DNA of 64,000 bases. Source: CAWJFJ01 sp963800065 (GTDB lineage Bacteria; Actinomycetota; Acidimicrobiia; Acidimicrobiales; UBA8190). The stretch lies in NCBI GenBank assembly GCA_963800065.1, contig CAWCZO010000008.1:310001-374000 (forward strand), given 5' to 3'. The notes below the pieces were generated by a model, which had not been told where the DNA came from, did not search any database, and saw nothing but the letters and a program-made list of their open reading frames with translations. Positions 43,964 through 52,870 of this stretch are shown in pieces. Both the position numbers and the translations under genes were made by a program. How positions within the stretch are numbered: the stretch's first letter is position 1; each line of letters opens with the position of its first letter.

Positions 43964-46783
43964 TTATTCCAGTTCAGGCTCTCCCGACAAGGCCAAGACG
44001 GCGTCCCGGGCCCGATCGCGCAGCTCCAGGGTGGCCGACCACCCCGGGCCCGACGGCGGGATCGGGGCACCGATGGCGACCTGGACTCCCCCCCGTCGCG
44101 GGAAGCGCCCGCCCGGGCGGACGACGTCACGACTGCCGCGGATGCCCACGGGCACGACGGGGGCACCGCTGTCGCTCGACGCGGCAAAGGCGCCCAAACG
44201 GAACGACCGCAACCCGGCTGCCCGATCGAGCGACCCCTCGGGGAAGAAGCCGACGCTGCGCCCCGCCTTCAGAGCGTCGGAGATCCGGGCGGCGTCGCGG
44301 CGTCGTTGCTGCGGATTGTCCTGGTCGACGAACTCGCAGCCCAGTCGCCGAAGGAACGGGCCCGCTAAGTGTTGAGTGGCCAGCTCGCCACCGGCCACGA
44401 GAACGACGGGTGTGGGCAGACACAGCACGAGGACCAGGCTGTCGATGAAGCTGGCGTGGTTGGCCACCACCACGAACGGACCCGATTCGGGCACGGCGCC
44501 TGTGACCGTCAGCGGGATTCCGCACAGGCGACACATGACCCGTCCCGCGGCCCGGAGTACGACCCAACGCAGGCTCAGCGTGGGCATGACGGCGACGAGA
44601 AGCCACACGGGCACGCCCACCAGGATCGTGATGGCCCAGGTGTAAGCGGCGTAGAGAATGCCGACCGTGGCCTGGGCCCCTCGGCGGGTCTGGGGGGCGG
44701 CACTGCGCAAAGCGAAGCGGGCGATCTGCCACCGGGCCGGGCTCGCCCGCTGCCCGATGTTCCCTGACTCGTAGAGCTGCCGACACCCAGCGCGCCGTAT
44801 TTTGCCACTCGAGGTCTTGAGGACGGTTCCCGGCGGGGCCAGTACGACATCGTCGGGAGGCGTCCCCAGGAGATCGACGGTCAAGCCCGTGATCCGACGG
44901 CGCAGTTCGGTCAAGGCGTCGGCGTCGTCAAGCCGGGTCTCGGCCAGCACCACGAGGCGTTCGGTGGCGAGGGCGGCATCGGTGGAGGCGAAGACCGCCA
45001 CGCAACCCTTGCGCACTCCCGGCACGTCACCTAGGGCGATCTCGAGCTCCTCGGGGTGCAGATTCCGGCCGGCCCGGATGATGATGTCCTTGGACCGGCC
45101 CGTCAAGTAGAGATCACCGCCTGCCATGTAGCCGAGATCGCCGGTGACGACCCAGCCCGCCCGGCGGAGCGACCGCGTCTCCTCCTCGTTTCGAAAGTAG
45201 CCCGGCGTGGCCGAAGGACCGGTGAACTCGACGTGCCCCTCGTGGCGCTCGGCCAGTTCCTTGCCCGTTGCGTCGATCACCCGAACCTTGTAGCCGGGAA
45301 GGGGACGTCCGCAGGAAACGAAGCGCAACGAAGTGACGTCGTCCGAGGTGGTGGGTTCGGCCCGACCCCATCGGATCAGGACCTGGCGGTCGACGGCGTC
45401 GACTATCGGCCCCCGGCCGAGCGGCGGGAAGGTCAGACCGACGGCCGCCTCGGCCAGCCCGTAGACGGGGGCCATGACTTCAGGCCGAAAGCCGCAAGGG
45501 CCGAAGCGTTCGGTGAACCGCCGGATCGTCTCGGGACTAACCGGCTCGGCACCGTTGAGCGCCATCCGCCAGGAGGACAGGTCGAGGGTGGACAATTCCT
45601 CGTCAGAGACGTGGCGCAAACACAGCTCGTAGCCGAAGTTGGGCGACGGGCTCAGCGTGCCCCTGTAGGCGCTCACGGCCTGGAGCCATCGAACGGGACG
45701 AGAGAGGAACGCCGTCGGGGGCATCACCACCAGCTCGAACCCGAAGTAGAGGCTGGCCAACCACGAGCCGATCAACCCCATGTCGTGGTAGAGCGGCAAC
45801 CAGCTCACCACCACATCGGCCGGAGTGGCCGCCATGGCTTCGCCCATGGCCCGGATGTTGGCCAGCACGTGCCGGTGGGCCAGGACTACCCCTTTGGGGC
45901 TGCCGGTGCTGCCGGAGGTGTACTGGATGAGTGCGGTGTCGTCGGTCCGGACGGCAGGACGAGGGGGCGGGGACGCGATCGCTCTGCGTAAGTCGTCTAC
46001 CGAGAGCACGGCGCGCAACGACGGGACCTGCTGACGCACCAACCGAGCGACGAAACGAGCTTCGGGGACCGTCACCAGCATGGTGACCGCGCCGTTGTCG
46101 AGGATGTGCACCTGGCGACGGAGGTGGTCCTCGAGCCCTGCCCGGCGGGCCGGCGGGTAGATCGGGACCGGGATCCCGCCCGCCATCAGGACTCCCAGGA
46201 AGGAGACGAAGTAGTCGGCGGCGGTCGGGAGCATGAGCGCCACCGTTTCGCCGGGTCGCAGCCCGCGTTCCTGAAGCCCGCCGGCCAGGTTCATCGCCTC
46301 GGTGGACAACGAGCCGTAGGTGAGCGTCTCGGTAGCCGACTCGTCCTCGGAGGAGTACAGCAGACGGAGGTGGATGCGCTCGGGGTGACGGTCCGCGTGC
46401 CACGCCAGGACGTCGAGGAGGGTGTCCTCATCCGCCGGCCAGGCGGCGGCGCCGGCCTCGGTCGCCGCCGCCGTCGGGCGCACCGGCGGCGTGGGTGGCG
46501 TCGTTGGACGGTGGCCAGGAGCGGCGCGCACCGCCTGCAGCCATCCCCTGGGGGTGGGGGTATCGAGCACCTGATCTGCGAGGGTGACGCCGAAGTCCTC
46601 CTCCAGTCGAGAACGGAGTTCCACCACGGCCAGGCTGTCCAGGCCCAGGTCGGCGTCCAGCCGGCTTTCGGGGTCGACGCGAACGGTCGGCGCCGTGGGA
46701 TGCAACTCCCTTACGAGGTCGCCTATTTCGGCCAGGAGGCGAGCCTCGTCCGGGCTCGATCCGAACTGGGCGGTCCCGGTCAC
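43964..46783 (-). CDS. ACP - fatty-acyl-AMP ligase - PlsC acyltransferase fusion
   Basis: The 939-residue protein has three parts. Residues about 12-95 are an acyl carrier domain with the phosphopantetheine Ser50 in DLGLDSLAVVELRSRL. Residues about 120-690 are an AMP-forming ligase with YTSGSTGSPKGVVL, LYHDMGLIGSW, SPNFGYELCLRH, NGAEPV and YGLAEAAVGLTFP, the pattern of fatty-acyl-AMP ligases. Residues about 715-939 hold a hydrophobic stretch and a PlsC domain with NHASFID (HX4D) and FPEGSLDR. A plausible scheme is activation of a fatty acid, loading on the carrier and transfer to a hydroxyl acceptor at the membrane. Confidence 0.9.
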   Translation of the reverse strand: MTGTAQFGSSPDEARLLAEIGDLVRELHPTAPTVRVDPESRLDADLGLDSLAVVELRSRLEEDFGVTLADQVLDTPTPRGWLQAVRAAPGHRPTTPPTPPVRPTAAATEAGAAAWPADEDTLLDVLAWHADRHPERIHLRLLYSSEDESATETLTYGSLSTEAMNLAGGLQERGLRPGETVALMLPTAADYFVSFLGVLMAGGIPVPIYPPARRAGLEDHLRRQVHILDNGAVTMLVTVPEARFVARLVRQQVPSLRAVLSVDDLRRAIASPPPRPAVRTDDTALIQYTSGSTGSPKGVVLAHRHVLANIRAMGEAMAATPADVVVSWLPLYHDMGLIGSWLASLYFGFELVVMPPTAFLSRPVRWLQAVSAYRGTLSPSPNFGYELCLRHVSDEELSTLDLSSWRMALNGAEPVSPETIRRFTERFGPCGFRPEVMAPVYGLAEAAVGLTFPPLGRGPIVDAVDRQVLIRWGRAEPTTSDDVTSLRFVSCGRPLPGYKVRVIDATGKELAERHEGHVEFTGPSATPGYFRNEEETRSLRRAGWVVTGDLGYMAGGDLYLTGRSKDIIIRAGRNLHPEELEIALGDVPGVRKGCVAVFASTDAALATERLVVLAETRLDDADALTELRRRITGLTVDLLGTPPDDVVLAPPGTVLKTSSGKIRRAGCRQLYESGNIGQRASPARWQIARFALRSAAPQTRRGAQATVGILYAAYTWAITILVGVPVWLLVAVMPTLSLRWVVLRAAGRVMCRLCGIPLTVTGAVPESGPFVVVANHASFIDSLVLVLCLPTPVVLVAGGELATQHLAGPFLRRLGCEFVDQDNPQQRRRDAARISDALKAGRSVGFFPEGSLDRAAGLRSFRLGAFAASSDSGAPVVPVGIRGSRDVVRPGGRFPRRGGVQVAIGAPIPPSGPGWSATLELRDRARDAVLALSGEPELE

Positions 46784-47041
46784 CCGTCCAGTGTGGTCTG
46801 GGAATGAAGGATTTCGGAAGGGTCGAATGGCCCTGGTTCGGCGGCACGGTCCGCCTCATCCCGGGTCATAGAGGGCTGGAGTCCCGACCGTCCTCGCGCC
46901 TGACCGAGGCCCTCTGTGCGCCGGTGGAAGAGGTCGCCCGGCTGCCGACTTTCGTCTCCTGCCGTTTGCCAAAGCGGTCCTACCACGAGCTCTCAATGCT
47001 CCAGTACGAATCAGGTTGACGATGCCGAGTGCCGGCCGGCA

Positions 47042-47470
47042 TCACCGGCGTCGACTGGTCGGGTGTTCAGCAAGGGCCCTCAGCACGCTTGCCACGAGCT
47101 CGCCAGGTTTCGTCGACGTCGGCACGCTTCGCCGGGCCAGCTCGAGCTCGAGGGGAACCAGGGTCGAGCGCTGGAGTTCCGCTAGCGGGCGGCCTTGCCG
47201 GGCCACCTGGTACATGAGCTCATGAGCGAGGAAGGCCAGGGCCTGATGCCACAGCGGCGCGGCCCAGGAGTTCGCACCTGGTGGCTCAGGTCTGGCCGCG
47301 GCCAGGGCGGCGATGTCGTCCTCGCTGCCGTGGGCGAGGGCGTTCAGCCAGGCCCATGCCGGGACCAGGCGTTTCTGTTGGCCCAGGCACAACGCAAGGT
47401 GACCGGAGAGAAAGGCCTCGCACTCGGCGACGAGAGCATGCTCCCAGGTCCGGTTTTGAGTCGTCGACAT
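47042..47470 (-). CDS. Hypothetical protein, paralogue of the one at 38503
   Basis: The start at ATG 47470 (MSTTQNRTWEHALVAEC) matches the beginning of its paralogue; ATG 47503 is also in frame. Shared blocks are CEAFLSGH, VPAWAWLNALAHG, DIAALA and LAELQRSTLVPLELEL. The product is about 142 residues and helix-rich, with no known family. Confidence 0.65.
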   Translation of the reverse strand: MSTTQNRTWEHALVAECEAFLSGHLALCLGQQKRLVPAWAWLNALAHGSEDDIAALAAARPEPPGANSWAAPLWHQALAFLAHELMYQVARQGRPLAELQRSTLVPLELELARRSVPTSTKPGELVASVLRALAEHPTSRRR

Positions 47471-47753
47471 TTCATCGATCCCTGTTCGAGTCGTTTCGTT
47501 CATGATGTGGTTCCCGGCCGTCCCGCCGGAAGGGCCGAAAGTCACAAATGAGGCGGTTGGAGGCGATGCCGTCGTCGCCGAGTCAGAGCCGGAATGAAGA
47601 GCCATCACCCGGGAGGCTTGCCCCGACCACGACGGCTAGCGAGGGACGGGACACTCCTCACGGTGGTGTTGTCCGGTTCGGTTGCTATCGCATCTTCTCA
47701 GGCGAAGGTACCGTAAGTGCAATGGAGGGACTCATCGACTGCACCGACGAGTG

Positions 47754-48125
47754 CTGCTCGGATCGTCCCTCGCTCGCGTGGCGTCCGCAAAAGCATGGTG
47801 GTCAACGCCCTCGGCGCGTTGGCATCCGGATCGGTACTACTCACCGCCGGTGACAGAATTTGTCCAGGGGGCATGGGTCGTGGTGGTCGCCGTACCTTTG
47901 TTGGCTCTGCTTCTGTTGTGGATAGAGGCGCACTACACGGCCGTCGAGCGCCAAACCAGTGTGTCCAACACTCACTCGGCTGTGCATATCGTTCCATCGC
48001 CCGACGCCGTTGACGACAACGGCATGCCGCCCGGGCCAGATTTGGGAGCAGAGGAAGTCCCTCGACTCGCGTCGTCGATCAGGCTTGGCTCACCACGGCT
48101 GGGCCTGGTTGGGCTTGGGAGTTGA
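47754..48125 (+). pseudogene. Decayed C-terminus of an APC-type permease, frameshifted
   Basis: One frame reads GVRKSMVVNALGALASGSVLL. After a one-base shift near 47845 another frame continues VTEFVQGAWVVVVAVPLLALLLLWIEAHY. Together these match the last membrane helices of amino-acid/polyamine (APC) permeases (N.LGA..T..VL...v.tkF..GAW.VVvaiPLL..l...I..HY). The rest of the gene is missing. The right end overlaps the 3' end of the opposite-strand gene at 48079. Confidence 0.6.
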
Positions 48126-48915
48126 CGGCGACGAGGTTCCGCATCGTGCAATATCGAAGCCAACCGAATGCCAACGGGGAAAGCCGGTCGCAGAGCCAGT
48201 CCCAGTGCAGAGAGACCATGTCGCCGGGTTTCAGAGCGACGGTGAAGGACGTTCCGTCGATGCCACGTCGGACCTGCTCCACCTGCTCATCCCCGAGGAC
48301 CAGGAGCGAACCGTCGAAGCCCAGCCGCCGGCTGCGGACGGTGAGTAGGTCGTCGCTTACGGTCTCGACGCGTCCCCAACGGATTCGGCAACGGTCAAGG
48401 ATCTCGAGTGGCGGTCCCTCCCGGCCTGCCCGTAGGAGTCCGAGCCACGGATAGACGGCGAAGACGTGAAAGCTGTGCTGCACGAGACCTCCGGGTACGG
48501 CGGAGACGAGGGAGCCGAAGCGCCGCCCGGCCCGGCGTTCGAAGCGGTAACCAAGTGACACTGCCAGGGCAGCCGGGGGAACCCGTGTGACCAATGCGTT
48601 GCCAGTCCAGTAGGCCTCGACGACACGGGAGTCGAGGGGATCGGCGATGCCGTTGCACGCCGCGATGAGTTGCAGGTAAGGCCACGCCCCCTCGAACCTG
48701 GTCGCGGCCTGACTCAGGCCGGCGAGGTCGGTGCCCTCCGACGTCATCCCGAGAAGGGCGGCGGGGTCATCGGGACCGCAGTAGCCGAGAGCGTTGGGCG
48801 GATACGCGTAGCGGGCGAAGAGAACCGGTCCGGGGAGGAAGCGTCCGGATGATGCCGACTGCGGTGGCGCTGTTCGTGATTCGTGGGAGCCGTTCAGGGG
48901 TAGGGGCTGTCTCAT
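48079..48915 (-). CDS. Conserved hypothetical protein of the hydrogenase operon
   Basis: The start at ATG 48915 overlaps the stop of the EamA gene by four bases. The 278-residue protein contains ARYAYPPNALGYCGPDD, FEGAWPYLQLIAACNGI, EAYWTGNALV and PGDMVSLHWDWLCDRLSP. It is soluble and Trp/Tyr-rich. I believe it belongs to a recently named domain family of unknown function (possibly DUF6390), but cannot verify the number. Its coupled position suggests a role with the hydrogenase. Confidence 0.7.
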   Translation of the reverse strand: MRQPLPLNGSHESRTAPPQSASSGRFLPGPVLFARYAYPPNALGYCGPDDPAALLGMTSEGTDLAGLSQAATRFEGAWPYLQLIAACNGIADPLDSRVVEAYWTGNALVTRVPPAALAVSLGYRFERRAGRRFGSLVSAVPGGLVQHSFHVFAVYPWLGLLRAGREGPPLEILDRCRIRWGRVETVSDDLLTVRSRRLGFDGSLLVLGDEQVEQVRRGIDGTSFTVALKPGDMVSLHWDWLCDRLSPLAFGWLRYCTMRNLVAVNSQAQPGPAVVSQA

Positions 48916-49919
48916 CCGGCGGCTGCTCCGCCCCGGGGGGCGACCGGTCGGCGGCTTGCCCAAAGCACCGTCCCTGCCCCCCCGAACACGAGAAGGATGC
49001 CCAGTGCCTGGGGGGCCAGTGAGGCCGTACCCGCCACGGCCTGGAGCAGGGCTGTGACCAAGGCACTGCCCACGAGCACCGACGTGACGTCGATGGCCCG
49101 TGCCCGTCCCAACGCCGTCATCCAGGTGCCGACGTAGGCCGCCAGGAGGAACCCGGTAAGCAGGGCCCAGCCGACCTGATCGGCGCCCAGGGACACAAGG
49201 ACATGCAGCGTGCCGGTGGCGGCCAGATAGACGAGGAGGGTGAGTGCCCCGACTCCCATCCGTACCAGGGCCATGGCACCGGCGGCGACGTCCCGCAACA
49301 AGGCTTTCGCCACGATCACCTCGACCGCCCACATCACGGTGGCCACCACGACGAGCAGTTCCCCCCGGTCGGCCGCCAGATGGCCGACCCCGCCTGCCAT
49401 GGAGACCTCCCCGGTGATGAGCACAGCGATGGCGGCTCCGTTCCACCAGGTCAGACGTTCGCGCAGCAGGGGAATGGCCAGGACGGCGACCCAGAGGACC
49501 AATGTGTCGCGCCAGAAGGCCGCCGGCGTGGCTGTGGTGTCGGCCAGGCCGTCGAAGAACAGGACGAAGGCGATTCCTCCGCCCACGACCCCCACATAGG
49601 TGAGCCCCAACCAGCGGGCCGGCCCCCAGGTACGCCAGTTCCGAGGGGTCGCTGGGGGAGTTCCAGGGGCTGACGTCACCGTGACGAACCGGCTGGCGGC
49701 TGAGCCACCACCCCGACGACTCGTTCTCCAGGCCACCAGTGCCCCGATGGCGAGGACCAACGTAGCGACCAGGTTCTTGGCCGTCGTGTAGACCGACGGT
49801 GTGGCAATGGAGTGCACACCGTAGCTATTGACGAAGACGGACAGCCCGCTGATGAGGGCCGTAAGGCCGGCCACGGCCACACCTGGGAGGCCGTTCGACG
49901 ATCGGCCTCGGTTGTCCAT
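48912..49919 (-). CDS. EamA/DMT-family transporter
   Basis: From ATG 49919 the 335-residue protein has about ten membrane helices in two EamA repeats. Examples are GLTALISGLSVFVNSYGV, YVGVVGGGIAFVLFFDGLADT and GWALLTGFLLAAYVGTWMTALGRA. A polar loop with Arg/Ser lies after helix 2. It sits 45 bases after hypC on the same strand and is coupled to the next gene. A metabolite or cofactor carrier for the hydrogenase system is possible, but the substrate is unknown. Confidence 0.85.
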   Translation of the reverse strand: MDNRGRSSNGLPGVAVAGLTALISGLSVFVNSYGVHSIATPSVYTTAKNLVATLVLAIGALVAWRTSRRGGGSAASRFVTVTSAPGTPPATPRNWRTWGPARWLGLTYVGVVGGGIAFVLFFDGLADTTATPAAFWRDTLVLWVAVLAIPLLRERLTWWNGAAIAVLITGEVSMAGGVGHLAADRGELLVVVATVMWAVEVIVAKALLRDVAAGAMALVRMGVGALTLLVYLAATGTLHVLVSLGADQVGWALLTGFLLAAYVGTWMTALGRARAIDVTSVLVGSALVTALLQAVAGTASLAPQALGILLVFGGAGTVLWASRRPVAPRGGAAAG

Positions 49920-49963
49920 GCGGTAGCCGTGGACTCGTCCTCGGCCAGAAGCGGTGCCCGCGG

Positions 49964-50224
49964 TCACGGCCGGGCTCCGTGGTCGACTGTTGCCGCGTCG
50001 ATTCCCCTCGCCGCCCGCAGTTCTGCTGCGACGGCTTCTGCCTCGGTCGCGTCGACTCGGTCGAAGGCATAGCCGCTGTGGACGACGAGCCACTCGCCGG
50101 GCGCTGGATCGGGGCCGTCGAGGGCGAGGAGCGAAACACGGTGGACTTGTCCGTCGACGTCCTCGACGTCCACGGCCTCACCTCCGGTCGTCCGCAGGAC
50201 CCGGTGCAGGCGACTCATGCACAT
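49964..50224 (-). CDS. hypC: HypC/HupF-family hydrogenase maturation chaperone
   Basis: The 86-residue protein keeps the essential Cys2 (MCMSRLHRV). It has the family body: VEDVDGQVHRVSLLAL, then PGEWLVVHSGYAFDRVDATEA. The usual third-position pattern MCLAIP is changed. HypC binds the large subunit precursor and HypD during delivery of the Fe(CN)2CO group. HypA, B, D, E and F are not in this window. It overlaps the protease gene by ten bases. Confidence 0.85.
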   Translation of the reverse strand: MCMSRLHRVLRTTGGEAVDVEDVDGQVHRVSLLALDGPDPAPGEWLVVHSGYAFDRVDATEAEAVAAELRAARGIDAATVDHGARP

Positions 50225-50724
50225 ACGTCAACCTCCTTGATCAGATCGACGATGATTCCGACGGCCTCGGGGATGGCGGCGTCGACCGCAGGGCTGAGGC
50301 CCTTCCCGTTGCCGAAATCGACCCCCTCCACACCGACGACGACCACGCGGGTGGGCGCTTGATCGATGGCGCGGGCCAGACGGAGAACCCCGAACAGACC
50401 TATCCCGTGGGTGCTCGTCGAACAGGTCCTGGCGCTGTCTTCGGTCAGCTCGACGACCCGGACAGCGCCGGGGTCGGATCCGGAGCGCAGGGCGTCGACC
50501 ACGATGGCCAGGTCCGCTCCGTCCCACCGTCCCAGCAGATCGAGCGGTTCGGCGATGGGACCGATATCACGGGTCATCGGAGCGTGAACAACCGTTCGCG
50601 CCGCTACTACGGGCCCTGCCCCGTCGTCACGTCGGTACTCGTTTCCCAGACCGGCCACAACGACGCGTAGTCGGGGCCGGTCCCCAGGCCCCTCGTCGAC
50701 TGGCCGGTTCCCGCCGTCGCTCAT
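50215..50724 (-). CDS. Hydrogenase maturation protease (HycI/HyaD family)
   Basis: From ATG 50724 (MSDGGNRPVDEG), overlapping the large subunit stop by four bases, the product is 169 residues. It shows VVVAGLGNEYRRDDGAGPVV, with the metal-sensing acidic residue, then DLAIVVDALRSG and a conserved STHGIGL. The enzyme trims the C-terminal tail of the large subunit after nickel insertion. The predicted target tail FLDITVVSS is present in the upstream gene. Confidence 0.9.
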   Translation of the reverse strand: MSDGGNRPVDEGPGDRPRLRVVVAGLGNEYRRDDGAGPVVAARTVVHAPMTRDIGPIAEPLDLLGRWDGADLAIVVDALRSGSDPGAVRVVELTEDSARTCSTSTHGIGLFGVLRLARAIDQAPTRVVVVGVEGVDFGNGKGLSPAVDAAIPEAVGIIVDLIKEVDVCA

Positions 50725-52025
50725 GAGGACACCACAGTGATGTCCAGGAAGTGGGCGGCGCAGGAGATACACGGGTCGTGATTTCTCACCGACTGTTCGC
50801 AACGCCACTGGAGCTCGTCGTCACTCAACGCCAGCCCGCCCTGGACCACCCGACGGAGATCCGCCTCGATGGTGAGCTGATTTTGCGACGTCGGCGGCAC
50901 GATGCGGGCCCTTTGGATCGTCCCTGTCGCATCGATGTCGTACTGATGCAAGAGCAGACCCCGAGGTGCCTCGGTGGCACCGGTGCCGGTTCCCCCCTTG
51001 GGAATCACGACCGCGGCGGGAGGATCAGGTGGCGCATAGGACTCGACCAGTCTGAGGGCCTCCTCACAGGCGAACACCAGCTCGACGGCCCGCACCACGA
51101 TGCTGCGGAACGGGTTGGTGCAGGCCGGGCCCAACCCGGCCCGCGCCGCCGCCTCGGCGGCGAGAGGAGTCAGGCTGGCGGAGTTGAGGGCGTAGCGAGC
51201 CAGGGGACCGGTGAGGTACGGATCGCGGCCCCCGAGACGGGCGTGCAGGGCAGTGGAGCGGGCCACGTGTTCCTCGACGACGAGGTCGGCCAGTTCGGCC
51301 GGGCTCACGTCCAGCCCTTCCGACGACGCTGGCCGGCCGCGTTCCACGGCGTAGCCTCCCGTGTCGCGCAGCGCCACGAAGCGGTAGTCGCCTGCGACGT
51401 CGGGAAAGTCGAAGCCCGCCACCCATTCCACCGTGGCCAGCGCCGCGTCACGTGCCTGACGAAGCGGTGTGGTCAGGGCCGCGATCGCTTCGGGGTCGGG
51501 GGCCCGGTAGAAGCCACCGACGCGGACGTTGACCGGGTGCACCGCTCGTCCACCTACTGTCTCCATGACGAGGTTGCCCGTCCGCTTGATCTGGAGGCCC
51601 CTCTCGACGGCCGGACGGTCATGCTCAGCGAGCTCCACGGCGTCGGAGCATCCGAGGAAGTCGGGCGCGTGGAGCAGGTAGATGTGAAGGGCATGGCTCT
51701 GGATCCACTCCCCGCAGTAGAGGAGCCGTCGCAGGTGGCCGATTCGCTGGTCGACGGTTGTGCCGCAGGCGTCCTCCATCGCTGCACAGGCGCTCAGCTG
51801 GTAGGCGACGGGGCAGATCCCGCAGATGCGGGCCGTGATATCGGGAGCCTCGGAGAGGTGTCGGCCGACCAGGAGGGCCTCGAAGTACCGGGGCGGCTCG
51901 AAGATCTCGAGGGCGACGTCGGTAACGAGGCCGTCATGTACGGCCACCCGTAGGGAACCCTCCCCCTCGACCCGCGCCAGGCCTTCGACACTGATCGAGC
52001 GGGTCGAGCCCGTCCCGTGGCTCAC
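50721..52025 (-). CDS. hyhL: [NiFe]-hydrogenase large (catalytic) subunit, Hyh / group 3b type
   Basis: I start it at GTG 52025 (VSHGTGSTRSISVEGLARVEGEG), whose GTGA overlaps the small subunit stop. The 434-residue protein has the L1 motif RICGICPVAYQLSA and the L2 motif DPCISCAAH, so all four Ni-binding Cys are present. The tail after His (FLDITVVSS) should be cleaved by the protease encoded next. It forms the active site that oxidises or evolves H2, coupled here to NAD(P) through the other subunits. Confidence 0.93.
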   Translation of the reverse strand: MSHGTGSTRSISVEGLARVEGEGSLRVAVHDGLVTDVALEIFEPPRYFEALLVGRHLSEAPDITARICGICPVAYQLSACAAMEDACGTTVDQRIGHLRRLLYCGEWIQSHALHIYLLHAPDFLGCSDAVELAEHDRPAVERGLQIKRTGNLVMETVGGRAVHPVNVRVGGFYRAPDPEAIAALTTPLRQARDAALATVEWVAGFDFPDVAGDYRFVALRDTGGYAVERGRPASSEGLDVSPAELADLVVEEHVARSTALHARLGGRDPYLTGPLARYALNSASLTPLAAEAAARAGLGPACTNPFRSIVVRAVELVFACEEALRLVESYAPPDPPAAVVIPKGGTGTGATEAPRGLLLHQYDIDATGTIQRARIVPPTSQNQLTIEADLRRVVQGGLALSDDELQWRCEQSVRNHDPCISCAAHFLDITVVSS

Positions 52026-52870
52026 CGCCGTTCCTCGCCTTTCGTTCCGCTGCCCGTGTCCCCGAGGGCGACCGGAACGCGACCCCCCTGTGCCACCGAC
52101 TCGTCGAGGAATGGCGGGGCACCGGCGTTGAAGGTGCGGAACAGGCGAGCCAGGGCGATCGCTGGCGTGCCCCGACTGCGCAATGTTGCCGCCAGGGATG
52201 CCGTGTTCGCCGTATCGCTGGGGCCGAAGCAGCCGAAGCATCCCCGGCCGACGGCGGGACACAGGGCGCCGCAGCCGGTCCTGGTCACGGGACCCAGGCA
52301 GGGCGTGCTCCCGCTGACGAGCAGGCAGACGGTGCGGCGGGCCTTGCATTCCTGGCACACCGAATGGCCGGGAATGACCGGCCGACGGCCGACCAGCGAG
52401 GCCATGATCACCTCGAGAAGCTGGTGTCGATCGATCGGGCAGCCGTGGAGCTCGAAGTCGACGTCGACGTGGGCCGAGATCGGAGTCGAGGTGTCGAGCG
52501 AATCGATGTAGTCGGGGTGGGCATAGACCGTTCGCGCGTATTCACCCGAAGCGGCGAAATTCCGCAAGCCCTGGATCCCGCCGGCGGTGGCGCAGGCTCC
52601 GATCGTGATCAGCCGGCGTGAGCTGTCTCTGACCTCCCTGATGCGGCGGACGTCAGCCCGTGTCGTGATCGATCCCTCCACGAGTGACAGGTCGTACGGT
52701 CCGGAGACGGTTGCCCGTGACATCTCGGTGAAATGGGCGACGCGGACGGCGCCGGCCAGGGTCAGCAGCTCCTCCTCGCAGTCGAGCAGGCTCAGCTGGC
52801 AGCCGTCACAAGATGCGAATTTCCACACGGCCAGGGTGGGTCGGTCGTCGTGCTTCATCGTCGCATTCAT
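52022..52870 (-). CDS. hyhS: [NiFe]-hydrogenase small subunit, Hyh / group 3b type
   Basis: From ATG 52870 the protein is 282 residues. It has the proximal Fe-S motif FASCDGCQLSLLDCEEE, the segment RLITIGACATAGGIQG, and later Cys motifs (ELHGCPID; CQECKARRTVC; GCGALCPAVGRGCFGCFG). It lacks a Tat signal, so the enzyme is cytoplasmic. Its start overlaps the FAD subunit stop by four bases (ATGA). Confidence 0.93.
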   Translation of the reverse strand: MNATMKHDDRPTLAVWKFASCDGCQLSLLDCEEELLTLAGAVRVAHFTEMSRATVSGPYDLSLVEGSITTRADVRRIREVRDSSRRLITIGACATAGGIQGLRNFAASGEYARTVYAHPDYIDSLDTSTPISAHVDVDFELHGCPIDRHQLLEVIMASLVGRRPVIPGHSVCQECKARRTVCLLVSGSTPCLGPVTRTGCGALCPAVGRGCFGCFGPSDTANTASLAATLRSRGTPAIALARLFRTFNAGAPPFLDESVAQGGRVPVALGDTGSGTKGEERR

